From the NCBI GenBank assembly GCA_003598085.1, contig QZKU01000051.1:1-38635 (forward strand): a DNA stretch of 38,635 nucleotides, in the 5' to 3' direction. Positions 15,955-24,167 of this stretch are shown piece after piece (the stretch's first letter is position 1; every line of letters starts with the position of its first letter). The notes below the pieces were generated by a model that ran no database searches, was not told the origin of the DNA, and saw only the letters and a program-made list of their open reading frames with translations. The stretch is from Candidatus Abyssobacteria bacterium SURF_5 (GTDB lineage: Bacteria; Abyssobacteria; SURF-5). Made by a program: the position numbers and the translations under genes.

Positions 15955-16617
15955 TCAGGGCATTCGTAGTTGTTCGGCGACGCTGAAGTAAATGTCGTAC
16001 AGATGCAGACCCTTGCTGCACGCCCACAATTCACCGTCGTCGACGCCGATCTCGTACGCCATCAGCTCTTTCACCCGCTGAAGGCCTGCCATGTTTGCGG
16101 GGTAGCCGCCCCATGCATCCCACGACCTGAAATACAAGAAGAAGTGAAGCTTGTTATCCTGAATGCGGGTGTCGATCAGCCGCAGGCACGGCGGATCGGA
16201 AATCTTGATATCGGCCGGCTGCGCGATCTCGATTGTTCCCTGATTGGTCCGATGCCCGCGCTTGTACATTGCGACCACGTCGGCAAACTGCTGCATCAGC
16301 CGCTGGCCGTACGTGTATGTTTCGTTCGACTGCCTTTCACTCGAGAGAAGATATTTCGGAACATAGTCGTTATCGACATAATCCAAGGATGTTGGTGGCG
16401 GGAACGTGCACTGAGGCGGAAACATGCCGCTCGTCGGGACAATGGGCGGATGCGAAGGCCGCTCCACCTGAATGGTGACAAAATCAAGCTCTCTTCGCGT
16501 TTGACCCGCATAACTGCCGGAGTCGATCCTGAATTCGCGTCCCTTTGCGAGTATCGCGCGCACCAGCGCCACCCAGCTTTCCGGCAGGCTGAATGCCTTG
16601 ATAAAAGTATGTTCCAT
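15955..16617 (-). CDS. Thymidylate synthase family protein, compact methanogen-like type
   Basis: A 220-aa protein whose second half matches the thymidylate synthase / dCMP hydroxymethylase fold. Functional residues align with E. coli ThyA at a constant offset of two: C144 (PPC, nucleophile), R164-S165-x-D167, N175 (PANMA), H205 and Y207. The N-terminal half is unlike ThyA and the chain is about 40 residues shorter, as in the thymidylate synthase-like proteins described from methanogens. N175, equivalent to ThyA N177, favours dUMP over dCMP. The methylene donor (folate or a pterin analogue) is unknown. AAAGGA lies 10 bp before the ATG. It follows the glycyl radical gene by 204 bp on the same strand and is convergent, 10 bp apart, with the carbonic anhydrase. 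Confidence 0.78.
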   Translation of the reverse strand: MEHTFIKAFSLPESWVALVRAILAKGREFRIDSGSYAGQTRRELDFVTIQVERPSHPPIVPTSGMFPPQCTFPPPTSLDYVDNDYVPKYLLSSERQSNETYTYGQRLMQQFADVVAMYKRGHRTNQGTIEIAQPADIKISDPPCLRLIDTRIQDNKLHFFLYFRSWDAWGGYPANMAGLQRVKELMAYEIGVDDGELWACSKGLHLYDIYFSVAEQLRMP

Positions 16618-16821
16618 TCTCCGCGTATCCTTTGGATTTTCTCCGGATGTCCGTAACAGGTGCCGCTAATTATAAGAGGTCGCGGAAGAAACTTCAAGCT
16701 TAACCCGAATGAAGGAACGTGCCGAGGGCATGGCACACGGTGTCCCTGCGACGAAGAGAGAATTGTATATTTTCTCGCTTTGAAAAAAAGGGTGAGGGCG
16801 GTCACGCCGATACGTTGCCGA

Positions 16822-19260
16822 TCAGCCGCAGCATGAGCCTTGGAAGCTCTGTTCGGTGCGCGCGATGATCTCATCCTGCATTTCCGGCGTCAGGTCGGCG
16901 AAATAGGCCGAGTAGCCGGAAACTCTCACGAGCAGGCCTGGATAGGCCTCCGGGTGTTTCTTCGCCTCGATCAGCGTTTGGCGATCCACCACATTGAACT
17001 GCACCTGCATTCCACCAAGCTCGAAGTAAGTGCGGATAAGCGAAGCGAGGTCGCGGCTCCCTTTTTCGCCGGCAAGCGCCGACGGCGGGAATTTCTGATT
17101 GAGGGCGCAACCGTTCCCGATGTGCTTCATTCCGAGCGAAACGACCGAACGCATTGCCGCCGTTGGTCCGTTTCGATCCGCGCCCGCCGACGGAGTGATT
17201 CCTTCGGCAAAAGTCGCCCCCGCTTTGCGTCCGTTCGGGAGCGCTCCCGTATACGAGCCGAATCCGTTGTGAGTGGTCATCGTCCAGAAGCCGGGAACAT
17301 ATCTGCCGCCGCGCGGATTGCGGTACCTGATGACTTCGTCGTGGTACATGCGGACGACTTTTCCGGCGAGGACATCGGCGTCGGGACTGCCATTTCCGAA
17401 CTTCGGCGCCTGGTTCCTTATCTGCTGGCGCAACCGCTCATTGCCGTCGAAATCGTCATCGAGCGACCCGAGCAACTGTTCCATTGTCAGCGTCTTGTCC
17501 CGGAAAACGAGCCTGTCGATGGCCGCAAGCGAATCAGCAACTTCGGCAAGTCCCACGCCCTGGATGCCTGTGCAATTGTACAAGGCGCCGCCGCGCGTGA
17601 CGTCGAGCCCGCTCTCCATGCAGCCGTCGATGAGAGCCGATAAGAGGGGGGTCGGATACATATGGATATGCGCAAGTTCGATTGCGTTATTGCCTGCTAC
17701 GGCATTGCGAACGAGGAAACCCGTCTGCTCGCGCAGGGCGGCGAGCACGTCGTCAATGGAGGTGAAGCCGCGCGCATCTCCGGTTTGCGGTCCGTTCCGG
17801 GCGTCGTTGAACCGGCTGAGGCCGTTGGTAAGCGCCATCTCGAGCGCCATGCCGAGGTTGACGAAAACGGCGCCGCACGCCGACATTGTTTTGCCGGGAA
17901 CGTTCGGCTCGACACAGCCCACGATCGAATAGTCCCAGACGTCCGCGCCATTGTCGTCCTGCAAAAGCAATCCCGGCTTGATCCCTTCATCACCGAAGAG
18001 GGCGGGCATACCGCCCCCTTTCTTGATCACTTCCGCCACCTTAACGAGAAATGCGTCGGGCGATTTCGGGTGCACGCGCACGTGCAGGTTGGGCTGGCGC
18101 AACCGGACTGCGTCGAATGCATCAAGGAAGATATAACTCAGCTCATTGGTGACGTCATTGCTGTCGCGATCGGTTCCGCCGAGAGTGATGCCCTGCGCGG
18201 ATGAGAGACCACTGAAGAATTTCGTGCCGACAGAATTGAACAGTGGAAGGATTTCCGCCGATTTCACGAGCATGCAGCCGATAAGCTCGACCGCTTCGTC
18301 GTACTCGAGCCGGCCGGCCTCGACGTCCGCTGCATAAAATGGATACAGTATCTGGTCGAGCCGCCCGAACGAGATTCCGTGCTGGAAATTCTCCTGGTGA
18401 ACGATAACATGAGCAAGCCACAACGATTGCACCGCCTCGCGGAAAGTGCGGGCCGGCATCGCGGGCACGCGTTCGAACACGCCGGCCATGTCGAGCAGTT
18501 CGCGTCTCCGCTCCTGATCGACGCACCCCTGCGCCAGCTCGAGCGCCTTTCGGCGATAGCGCTCGCCGAAAGCGGCCGCGGCAGTGCAGGTGATCTTCAC
18601 CGCCTCGTAGAAATGCAATTGTTGCAGCAGGTCGGGAGTCATTCCACCCGAAAGCTCTATCTCTTCCAGCCGCTTGATATGTGACTCGGCCTCCTCGACG
18701 ATTCCCAAAAAACCAAGCTTGAGCACCTTGTCGTAGGCCGGCGTGATATGCGAGATGCCCGCGAACTGCGTCAGAATGTAATATCCTATCTGCATGAACA
18801 TTTCCATCGGCTGTTCCGGACAGCAGAACTTGCCCGCATACGCTGCAATGCTCTTATCGGACCAGAACGGGAAGATTTCCTGTTCGAGAAGCCGGATTTC
18901 TTCGTCGGTGATCTGGAGCGGATTCGTCGGGCGCGTCCGCAGCTCATGGATTTCAGGCCACAGCAAGAGGCCTGACAGGTCGGGATGCAGCATCGCTGCT
19001 ATTCGATGCGTTGCGGGAGAACCGGCGACCAGTTCTTCGGGATGAATGATCACTTCCGCGTTGTGGAGGATATATTCGAGCGCGCGCGCGCGCCGAAGCA
19101 GTATCGGGGCGGCCTGGGCGTCCCTGGTCTTCATGTATTCGGTAACAAGGCGCGCTTTCTGGATGCAGACCGAATAAGGGGTCTGAAGCATTATTCCCCT
19201 GAGCGACTGAAGGCGGGCATGCACTTTATCTTTTGAGGTTTCCCGGGCTGTAACTGTCAT
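16822..19260 (-). CDS. Glycyl radical enzyme, GCVEP (dehydratase/lyase) type
   Basis: An 812-aa member of the pyruvate formate-lyase superfamily. The C-terminal glycyl radical site is RVSGY with G782, and the thiyl cysteine is C449 in G-C-V-E451-P. The Cys-x-Glu arrangement is typical of the eliminases (glycerol/diol dehydratase, choline lyase, hydroxyproline dehydratase, isethionate lyase), not of true formate-lyases, which have adjacent cysteines. The NCTGIQGVG segment is also usual. The substrate cannot be assigned. It needs a radical-SAM activase, and none with a CxxxCxxC motif is present in this window. The chain ends in an unusual SCCG tail. GAGGA lies 7 bp before the ATG. The thymidylate synthase-like gene follows downstream. 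Confidence 0.9.
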   Translation of the reverse strand: MTVTARETSKDKVHARLQSLRGIMLQTPYSVCIQKARLVTEYMKTRDAQAAPILLRRARALEYILHNAEVIIHPEELVAGSPATHRIAAMLHPDLSGLLLWPEIHELRTRPTNPLQITDEEIRLLEQEIFPFWSDKSIAAYAGKFCCPEQPMEMFMQIGYYILTQFAGISHITPAYDKVLKLGFLGIVEEAESHIKRLEEIELSGGMTPDLLQQLHFYEAVKITCTAAAAFGERYRRKALELAQGCVDQERRRELLDMAGVFERVPAMPARTFREAVQSLWLAHVIVHQENFQHGISFGRLDQILYPFYAADVEAGRLEYDEAVELIGCMLVKSAEILPLFNSVGTKFFSGLSSAQGITLGGTDRDSNDVTNELSYIFLDAFDAVRLRQPNLHVRVHPKSPDAFLVKVAEVIKKGGGMPALFGDEGIKPGLLLQDDNGADVWDYSIVGCVEPNVPGKTMSACGAVFVNLGMALEMALTNGLSRFNDARNGPQTGDARGFTSIDDVLAALREQTGFLVRNAVAGNNAIELAHIHMYPTPLLSALIDGCMESGLDVTRGGALYNCTGIQGVGLAEVADSLAAIDRLVFRDKTLTMEQLLGSLDDDFDGNERLRQQIRNQAPKFGNGSPDADVLAGKVVRMYHDEVIRYRNPRGGRYVPGFWTMTTHNGFGSYTGALPNGRKAGATFAEGITPSAGADRNGPTAAMRSVVSLGMKHIGNGCALNQKFPPSALAGEKGSRDLASLIRTYFELGGMQVQFNVVDRQTLIEAKKHPEAYPGLLVRVSGYSAYFADLTPEMQDEIIARTEQSFQGSCCG

Positions 19261-19344
19261 AACATGTTCCTCTTTGATAACTTGAAATTGAATTTGATTG
19301 CGCTCACAACTCCAAGACCGCCGATACCGGAAACTTCGTTCATA

Positions 19345-19374
19345 ATCTTAACAAAATTCAGATCAGCCTGTCAA
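19345..19374 (-). promoter_or_regulatory. Likely promoter of the glycyl radical enzyme gene
   Basis: On the minus strand, a perfect TTGACA (19369-19374), an 18-bp spacer and TAAGAT (19345-19350). The transcript would begin near 19338, about 78 nt before the ATG. Confidence 0.45.
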
Positions 19375-19522
19375 CGCGATTCCGGCGCGATTTCCGGGGC
19401 ATTCCAGGCGGAAATTGATGTCATGATCTCGATAAACAACATTGAAATGTTGATGAGGATTTATCATTAGTGGTATGATTTGGGCGCGTTACGTGTCGTT
19501 GGGCAACAGGGTCAGCAAATCG

Positions 19523-20026
19523 ATGGATCCAAAAGAGAAAAAAGCACTCGAATGCCCATTTTGCCGGAAGAGCATGAATCATGTCGAGCTTGACGGGCGT
19601 TATGGCGGCAAGTTCGGCGTCTCGTTTTGTCTCGAATGCCTGGGTATCTGGGGCAGTGCGAAAGCTATCCTGCAGATAGGCCCCGACTCTTTGCAACAGT
19701 TGCCGGTCGGACGTGTTTCCGGCGGAGAAAACATGACTTCCCGCGAGATGGTGACAGCCTGTCCGGGATGCAGTCATCGGCTGGAAGAAACGAAATTGGG
19801 AAAAGACGCTGCTGCACTGTGTTTCAGATTTTGCAGGGATTGTGAGAGCTTCTGGTTTGATGGCAGGAATCAGTTGATAAGTTTCATGGTTCTCCTGGAA
19901 GGCAAGCGGCGCGAACTCAAGAAACAGGAAAGTACGCGCGCAGGTAAAAGGAGAAAACATAAGGGGGAGGGAGTGGATTTTCTCAATCTTCGGTACCCGT
20001 TTTCCTGGGATATTTTCGAAAAGTAG
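19523..20026 (+). CDS. Double zinc-ribbon (TFIIB-type) protein
   Basis: A 167-aa protein with two successive zinc ribbons: C11/C14 with C36/C39 (CLECLGIWG) and C80/C83 with C104/C107 (CRDCESFWFDGRNQ). The second knuckle followed by a W-x-D/G-type tail is the pattern of the zf-TFIIB family of small bacterial proteins. The C-terminal third is basic (RRELKKQESTRAGKRRKHK) and could contact nucleic acid. No function is known to me. The open frame begins at ATG 19475, but the first 16 residues look unlike the domain; neither start has a clear ribosome site, and 19523 is a guess. It lies divergent from the glycyl radical enzyme gene. Confidence 0.65.
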   Translation: MDPKEKKALECPFCRKSMNHVELDGRYGGKFGVSFCLECLGIWGSAKAILQIGPDSLQQLPVGRVSGGENMTSREMVTACPGCSHRLEETKLGKDAAALCFRFCRDCESFWFDGRNQLISFMVLLEGKRRELKKQESTRAGKRRKHKGEGVDFLNLRYPFSWDIFEK

Positions 20027-20154
20027 CTGGATTTTCACTGCCGATATTCTAAAGCAGCTTGATATGCATTGGCCGAAAAGTTTTTCAAAAGCGCCTGTAT
20101 CTTAGTATTGGGACAGACTGATGACGACGGACTCGGCCGACTCATCAGAATAAG

Positions 20155-20613
20155 ATGAACGTATTCGAAGAATTCAGACGTCTGGTGAAGGAGTTGGAAT
20201 CAGCCAAGGTGAAGTATGCCCTGATAGGGGAAGTGGCGATGGCCTTCTACACCGAGGCGCGCTTCACCCGGGACATAGATTTGTTGATTGATTCTGAAGA
20301 CTACGAGACGACCAAAAACATTCTGGAGAGGAAGGGTTATTTCGAATCGATTATCCCCCGGAAATTCGGGAAACTCCGAGTGAAGCTTCATCGGTTCTTG
20401 AGAATAGTTGACGAAGATGAAATGATTATCGATCTTCTCATTGCCGAGACCGAGGAAACCCGGAGAATAATTAGAGAGTCACTGGAAGCCGAATCGGAGG
20501 AAGGAAAGGTAAGATTGGCGACAAGAAAGGACCTGATACGGCTTAAGAAGATGCGCGGCTCCAAACAGGACTGTATTGATATAGAGAAGCTTGAAGATGA
20601 AGAAAATCGATAA
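20155..20613 (+). CDS. Minimal nucleotidyltransferase (AbiEii/MNT-like)
   Basis: A 152-aa protein with the core of a DNA-polymerase-beta-like nucleotidyltransferase: G25-E26 in the helix segment YALIGEVAMAFY and the metal pair D40-I-D42 (TRDIDLLID). Most relatives have GG or GS where this has GE. Such stand-alone proteins are usually annotated as AbiEii/AbiGii-type toxins or MNT-domain proteins of toxin-antitoxin pairs and may transfer nucleotides to tRNA or protein. No good ribosome site is seen before ATG 20155. The gene's end overlaps the next small gene by 17 bp, a sign of translational coupling typical of two-gene modules. Confidence 0.78.
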   Translation: MNVFEEFRRLVKELESAKVKYALIGEVAMAFYTEARFTRDIDLLIDSEDYETTKNILERKGYFESIIPRKFGKLRVKLHRFLRIVDEDEMIIDLLIAETEETRRIIRESLEAESEEGKVRLATRKDLIRLKKMRGSKQDCIDIEKLEDEENR

Positions 20614-20725
20614 AGTTCTGAAACAGCTCAGCGAGCTGTACGAACTCAATCGGCGGATAAAGCGCCACGAGGTCAAAAAGAAAGAAACGGCCAAAAAACC
20701 TATCCGGAAAGACGCGGCTGACTAA
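20597..20725 (+). CDS. 42-aa charged coiled-coil-like protein paired with the nucleotidyltransferase
   Basis: A short gene starting at ATG 20597 inside the end of the nucleotidyltransferase gene and stopping at TAA 20723-20725. The product begins MKKIDKVLKQLSELYELNRR and continues with a Lys/Arg/Glu-rich tail; hydrophobic residues at 4, 7, 8, 11, 14, 15 and 18 suggest an amphipathic helix. A terminator immediately follows, so the two genes form a closed unit. Its place suggests an antitoxin or regulator of the nucleotidyltransferase, but that is inference; I do not recognise the family. Confidence 0.6.
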   Translation: MKKIDKVLKQLSELYELNRRIKRHEVKKKETAKKPIRKDAAD

Positions 20726-20742
20726 TCTCAGCCGTTTCTCTT
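20715..20742 (+). terminator. Rho-independent terminator of the nucleotidyltransferase pair
   Basis: A perfect 7-bp stem CGGCTGA (20715-20721) / TCAGCCG (20728-20734) with a 6-nt loop, followed by a pyrimidine-rich run TTTCTCTT. The hairpin overlaps the stop codon of the 42-aa gene. Confidence 0.65.
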
Positions 20743-21005
20743 CAATCCAAATGATGCCTTGAGACCGATCCGGGAATCGGGATTGGAACCAATCACCGCC
20801 AATAAATGCAAGCATAGGAGCACTGCGTGCCGCGCCCTCCCACCACCAAGACGGAGACTCCCATTAAGGTTTTGTTAGGCTTTGGATCAAGGCGTTTTGC
20901 GCCGGCTTCTCAATTGGTGGCAGGCAGATACGCCCCTCTACTTGTCATGATGGCTCGTCATTCAAACTCCGTAACTACAGATGAGGCGGGAATAAAAAGA
21001 TGGTT

Positions 21006-21675
21006 TCAGAGAAAGCCAATGGTTCTCAGGAGATTCCACATTCCGCTTCCTCTGAGAATCCAATCGATGGTTTTTGTGAGGACTGCGGCTGTTTTGCGTG
21101 CCGACGCGGATTCGGGAGCATGTGTGTGATGCAAGTCAGACGATGTTGGAAAGGAGGAGCGTTCCAGAATCTGAGGTCGGATTTCTTCGTATTTTTGTGA
21201 GTCAATCCTGTATCGTAACGAGACGCGATACGTGCCGAAAGGCAGCTCGTTATAAATAAGGACAGGATGATGATCAAGGTCGTATCTGTAGGGTCTAAAC
21301 TCGTACGGTGGTGGTTCTTCATCCACAACGGCATAGCCCGGCAGCATGACCATAAGGAGAAGATGAGGGTGACGGATCTGCCAGGAGTCAAAATAGGTCC
21401 ACACTCCTTTCCGACACGTGGTGAAACCGACCCTCTTGTAGGCCATGCCGACCCACTTGTAAGGGTTGACAGTGAATTTGACGAGGGTCTTGCCGGCAAA
21501 AATGGCAATATCGGGTTTTATCGTGTTTGTGCTCCTGGACAATGTGCACATCTTCCACGCGTTCGCTGTCAATGGAATACATATTCTCGGCATGCTCCGC
21601 CAAATCCATCCTGACAACATTAGAGTTTCCTTGTTCGTCAATTTGGGAGGCGATAAAGCCGCTGAGAAAGCCCAT
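21006..21675 (-). pseudogene. Frameshifted gene of unknown function (about 220 aa when joined)
   Basis: Two minus-strand reading frames join into one protein. The first starts at ATG 21675, about 10 bp after GAGG, and reads MGFLSGFIASQIDEQGNS and onward to about residue 53. The second continues from about 21515 with KPDIAIFAGKTLVKF and runs to TGA at 21006. Removing one A from the A4 run at 21516-21519 restores a single frame through a HKHDKPDIAIF junction. The second part contains a plausible beta-rich segment (FGTYRVSLRYRIDSQ). I do not recognise the family. The frameshift may be a sequencing or assembly error, a recent mutation, or less likely a programmed shift. The last 50 residues are less convincing and overlap a cysteine-rich open frame on the plus strand. 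Confidence 0.5.
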
Positions 21676-21857
21676 AAACTGATGTCCTCGTAAGGAAGGT
21701 CGGGCTCCGCTGATGCAATTCAGGAAATAAACCTTCGGCTAATGCAGATGGTTGGTGCAGTCAAGATTCTATAGCGGCTTTTTGGCGCATGTCAAGCTGT
21801 CTTCCACCGAGAATTAACATTTTCTTTGGCTGTCCTCAACAGGTCACTTTGCTACAG

Positions 21858-23786
21858 TCAGAATCTGAAGCCCAGCAGGTTCCAGTGGTTGAGGAAAAAG
21901 ATGAAAACGACCGCCCCAATTAGAACGAGTGTGTAGTGCAGTCTTCCGGCAACAGACCAATATCCATGTTTCCAAGCCGGTATTGCAAAGACCATGGCTC
22001 CGGCTGTCAGTATTGCAGCCAGGATCGGCACGCAGAGAAGCGCGATCAGGACGGGCGGCACTCCGTGGTAGAGTTCTCCCATCGCCTTCGGCATGATCAA
22101 GATAAAACCCAAGACAAACGCAACGTGCAGAGCAGAGGCGAAACCGGCCAGCAACCGGGCAATTCGGTTTCCCCTCGTTCCGGCATCAGGCCTGCCCCTG
22201 ACGCGAGAAACCAGGGCTCGCAGAGGCCACGCAATACAAGCAGAAAGAAAGACGAGGATGCTGCTTCCGGCGATCGCAAAGTGGAAGGCGTTTTCCTGAT
22301 ACCACCGCAGTTTGGTTGTGTACTGGATGGGGATGGCGTCAATGAACATGTGCGTGATACGGCCGCTCCTATCTTCCGAGAATGCGACGAATCCGTCGCC
22401 GTCAACCCGCTGAAAAACCAGTGGCTCAATCTGCACCCACTTCGACGGCTCCTTGAAGTTGAGGGGAAAATGTATGGTCAATGTGCCGTCGCCGGTTTGC
22501 TCCACCCTGAACTGTGCGAAGAAGGCCTCGATTTTCTGAAGCGTGTGTCGTGAATAGCGATTTGCGAGGTAGTTTCCGGCGAATCGAGCGCTGTCGGAAT
22601 TCCTCATCGGTCCATTTGGCGCAGCATCCTCTCCGGTCGGATAATAGTGGTCGAGAAACCGGCTGCCGAATATGGGAATCACGTCGGGCTTTCCCGTTTC
22701 ACCCGACGAGTTATACGCGAGGAAGAGCCCGACATTGTGCTCCGGCAGAAGGAACATCAGGCTGCCATGCCCGTACAGACCTCCCACGTGTCCGATCATT
22801 CGCTGGTTGTTTTCAGATATCTCGAAGAATCCGTAGCCGGTTCCCGGCAAGCGGGGATGATGTCCGAATTGTCGTTTGTGCATCTCCGCGGCCGTTGCCT
22901 CTTTAAGGATGCGGATCTCTCCAAAGCGGCCCTTCTGAAGATGCGCGATCATGAAGCGTGCCATGTCGGTTGCGGTCATATTGAGCTCTCCCGCCGGCGC
23001 GTCATACAGATAATGATAGGGGAGGCGCTGATAGGAGCCGTCTCTAAATGTATAGCCGACTGCTATGTCAGGCGCCAGCAAAGGGTCCCGAAGAAAACTG
23101 CTGCGATTCATGCCGAGCGGGTGAAAGATGTTTTCGTCAACGTATCGTGCGAAAGGGATGCCGGAGACAACTTCCACGAGATATCCCGCCAGCGCCATAC
23201 CGTGGTTCGAATAGCAGTATTGATCCCATGGCGGCGCATAGCGAGGCGGCATGTGCTTTGACAGATAAAGGCCGAGCGGGACGACCTTTGATTCATCCGG
23301 GGTTTCCTTCCCGATCATCCGCTCATCGAAGTCGCCCGTATGCGTCAGCAGATTGGCTACGGTGACCGGTTCGGGGAAGCTGTCATCTATCTTGAACAGC
23401 GTAAGATATTTATTGACGTCGTCGTCAAGGTTTAGGAGTCCCTTTTCATGAAGCTGCATCACGGCGGTGGCAGTAAACAGCTTCGAGACCGACGCCACTC
23501 GAAACAGCGTCGTGTCGGCGATAACGGGTTTGCGGTTTTCCAGGTCGGCAAAGCCGTATCCCTTTGCGAAGAAAAGCTCTCCGTCCTTCACGAGCGCGAA
23601 AACTGCTCCCGGCATGTGGTATTCCTGCACCAACTCGGAGAGAAGAGAGTCAACGAATGCCTCAAGTTCCTGCGGATCGGTTGGACCGCCGGCACGGGCC
23701 GGCTGCGAAGCGAATAGTTGGATTAGACAAATGACGGTGGCACTGATGTGCTTCATCGTTTTCGAGAAGAGAAATTTCGCAAGCAT
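21858..23786 (-). CDS. Serine hydrolase of the beta-lactamase/DD-peptidase fold with C-terminal membrane domain
   Basis: A 642-aa exported protein. A signal peptide (about residues 10-32, ending in an ARA-type site) precedes a class C beta-lactamase-like domain (about 40-390) with the nucleophile motif S99-V-S-K102 and a Y-S-N triad element in the QYCYSNHG segment. A beta-rich linker follows, and the last 120 residues hold about four hydrophobic helices, so the catalytic domain should be tethered outside the cytoplasm. Substrates of this group include peptidoglycan peptides, D-amino-acid peptides and esters. The frame is open to ATG 23852, but AGGAGGGG lies 8 bp before ATG 23786, which decides the start. 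Confidence 0.87.
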   Translation of the reverse strand: MLAKFLFSKTMKHISATVICLIQLFASQPARAGGPTDPQELEAFVDSLLSELVQEYHMPGAVFALVKDGELFFAKGYGFADLENRKPVIADTTLFRVASVSKLFTATAVMQLHEKGLLNLDDDVNKYLTLFKIDDSFPEPVTVANLLTHTGDFDERMIGKETPDESKVVPLGLYLSKHMPPRYAPPWDQYCYSNHGMALAGYLVEVVSGIPFARYVDENIFHPLGMNRSSFLRDPLLAPDIAVGYTFRDGSYQRLPYHYLYDAPAGELNMTATDMARFMIAHLQKGRFGEIRILKEATAAEMHKRQFGHHPRLPGTGYGFFEISENNQRMIGHVGGLYGHGSLMFLLPEHNVGLFLAYNSSGETGKPDVIPIFGSRFLDHYYPTGEDAAPNGPMRNSDSARFAGNYLANRYSRHTLQKIEAFFAQFRVEQTGDGTLTIHFPLNFKEPSKWVQIEPLVFQRVDGDGFVAFSEDRSGRITHMFIDAIPIQYTTKLRWYQENAFHFAIAGSSILVFLSACIAWPLRALVSRVRGRPDAGTRGNRIARLLAGFASALHVAFVLGFILIMPKAMGELYHGVPPVLIALLCVPILAAILTAGAMVFAIPAWKHGYWSVAGRLHYTLVLIGAVVFIFFLNHWNLLGFRF

Positions 23787-23888
23787 CGAAAATCCCCTCC
23801 TCAAATCTTCAAAGAAATCTTCCTCTTTGGACACGACCTTTTGAGCCTCCATTTATCCAAGATGAGAGCAGTTAGCCACGGCATGATA

Positions 23889-23917
23889 TCTATATCGGAA
23901 GCCGACCAAAATATCAA
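23889..23917 (-). promoter_or_regulatory. Promoter of the serine hydrolase gene
   Basis: On the minus strand, TTGATA (23912-23917), a 17-bp spacer and TATAGA (23889-23894). The start would be near 23882, about 95 nt ahead of ATG 23786. Confidence 0.55.
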
Positions 23918-24049
23918 GAAAAATGATGCGAGATGTTTGGCCGCTACGGCTTGGAATTAGGGACTACCTCCGGTTTGAATTAGCGGAGGGCTTCTGATAA
24001 ACTTCAGCGGCACGGGGAGAAATGTAAGTTGCGGAGAAGATTAAGTCGG

Positions 24050-24075
24050 ATTCCCGCTTTCGCTTTCGCGGGAAT
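24050..24075. repeat. REP-like palindrome
   Basis: A perfect 8-bp stem ATTCCCGC (24050-24057) / GCGGGAAT (24068-24075) with a 10-nt loop made of CGC/TTT alternation. It closely resembles the dispersed 'CCCGCTTTCGCGGG' palindromes found between genes in many bacterial genomes. It has no T-run and so is not a simple terminator. Confidence 0.55.
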
Positions 24076-24167
24076 GACAAGTAAGAGCATCTGTTTTTAC
24101 GGTTCAACTGTATTGCCGACGATGTGGCTTTTTGACGAACATTTTTTCAGAAAGGAAACGCACACGC

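Larger units (their letters stand above)
23787..24167. other. Intergenic region between divergent hydrolase genes
   Basis: This 381-bp stretch has no gene I can support. It holds the promoter of the serine hydrolase (23889-23917), the palindromic hairpin at 24050-24075, and the ribosome site AAAGGAA of the CocE-type gene near 24152. I see no convincing promoter for the latter. Confidence 0.5.

Noticed and set aside
15941-15958. CTGAT/ATCAG hairpin between the convergent carbonic anhydrase and thymidylate synthase-like genes
   Set aside because: The stem is only 5 bp with an 8-nt loop and no T-run, so a terminator call is not justified.
15970-16656. 228-codon plus-strand frame opposite the thymidylate synthase-like gene
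   Set aside because: The minus strand has all catalytic residues of the family; this frame is a shadow.
20827-21129. 100-codon plus-strand frame with GTG start after AGGAG
   Set aside because: Despite a fair ribosome site, the translation is low in structure and overlaps the broken minus-strand gene; no family signal.
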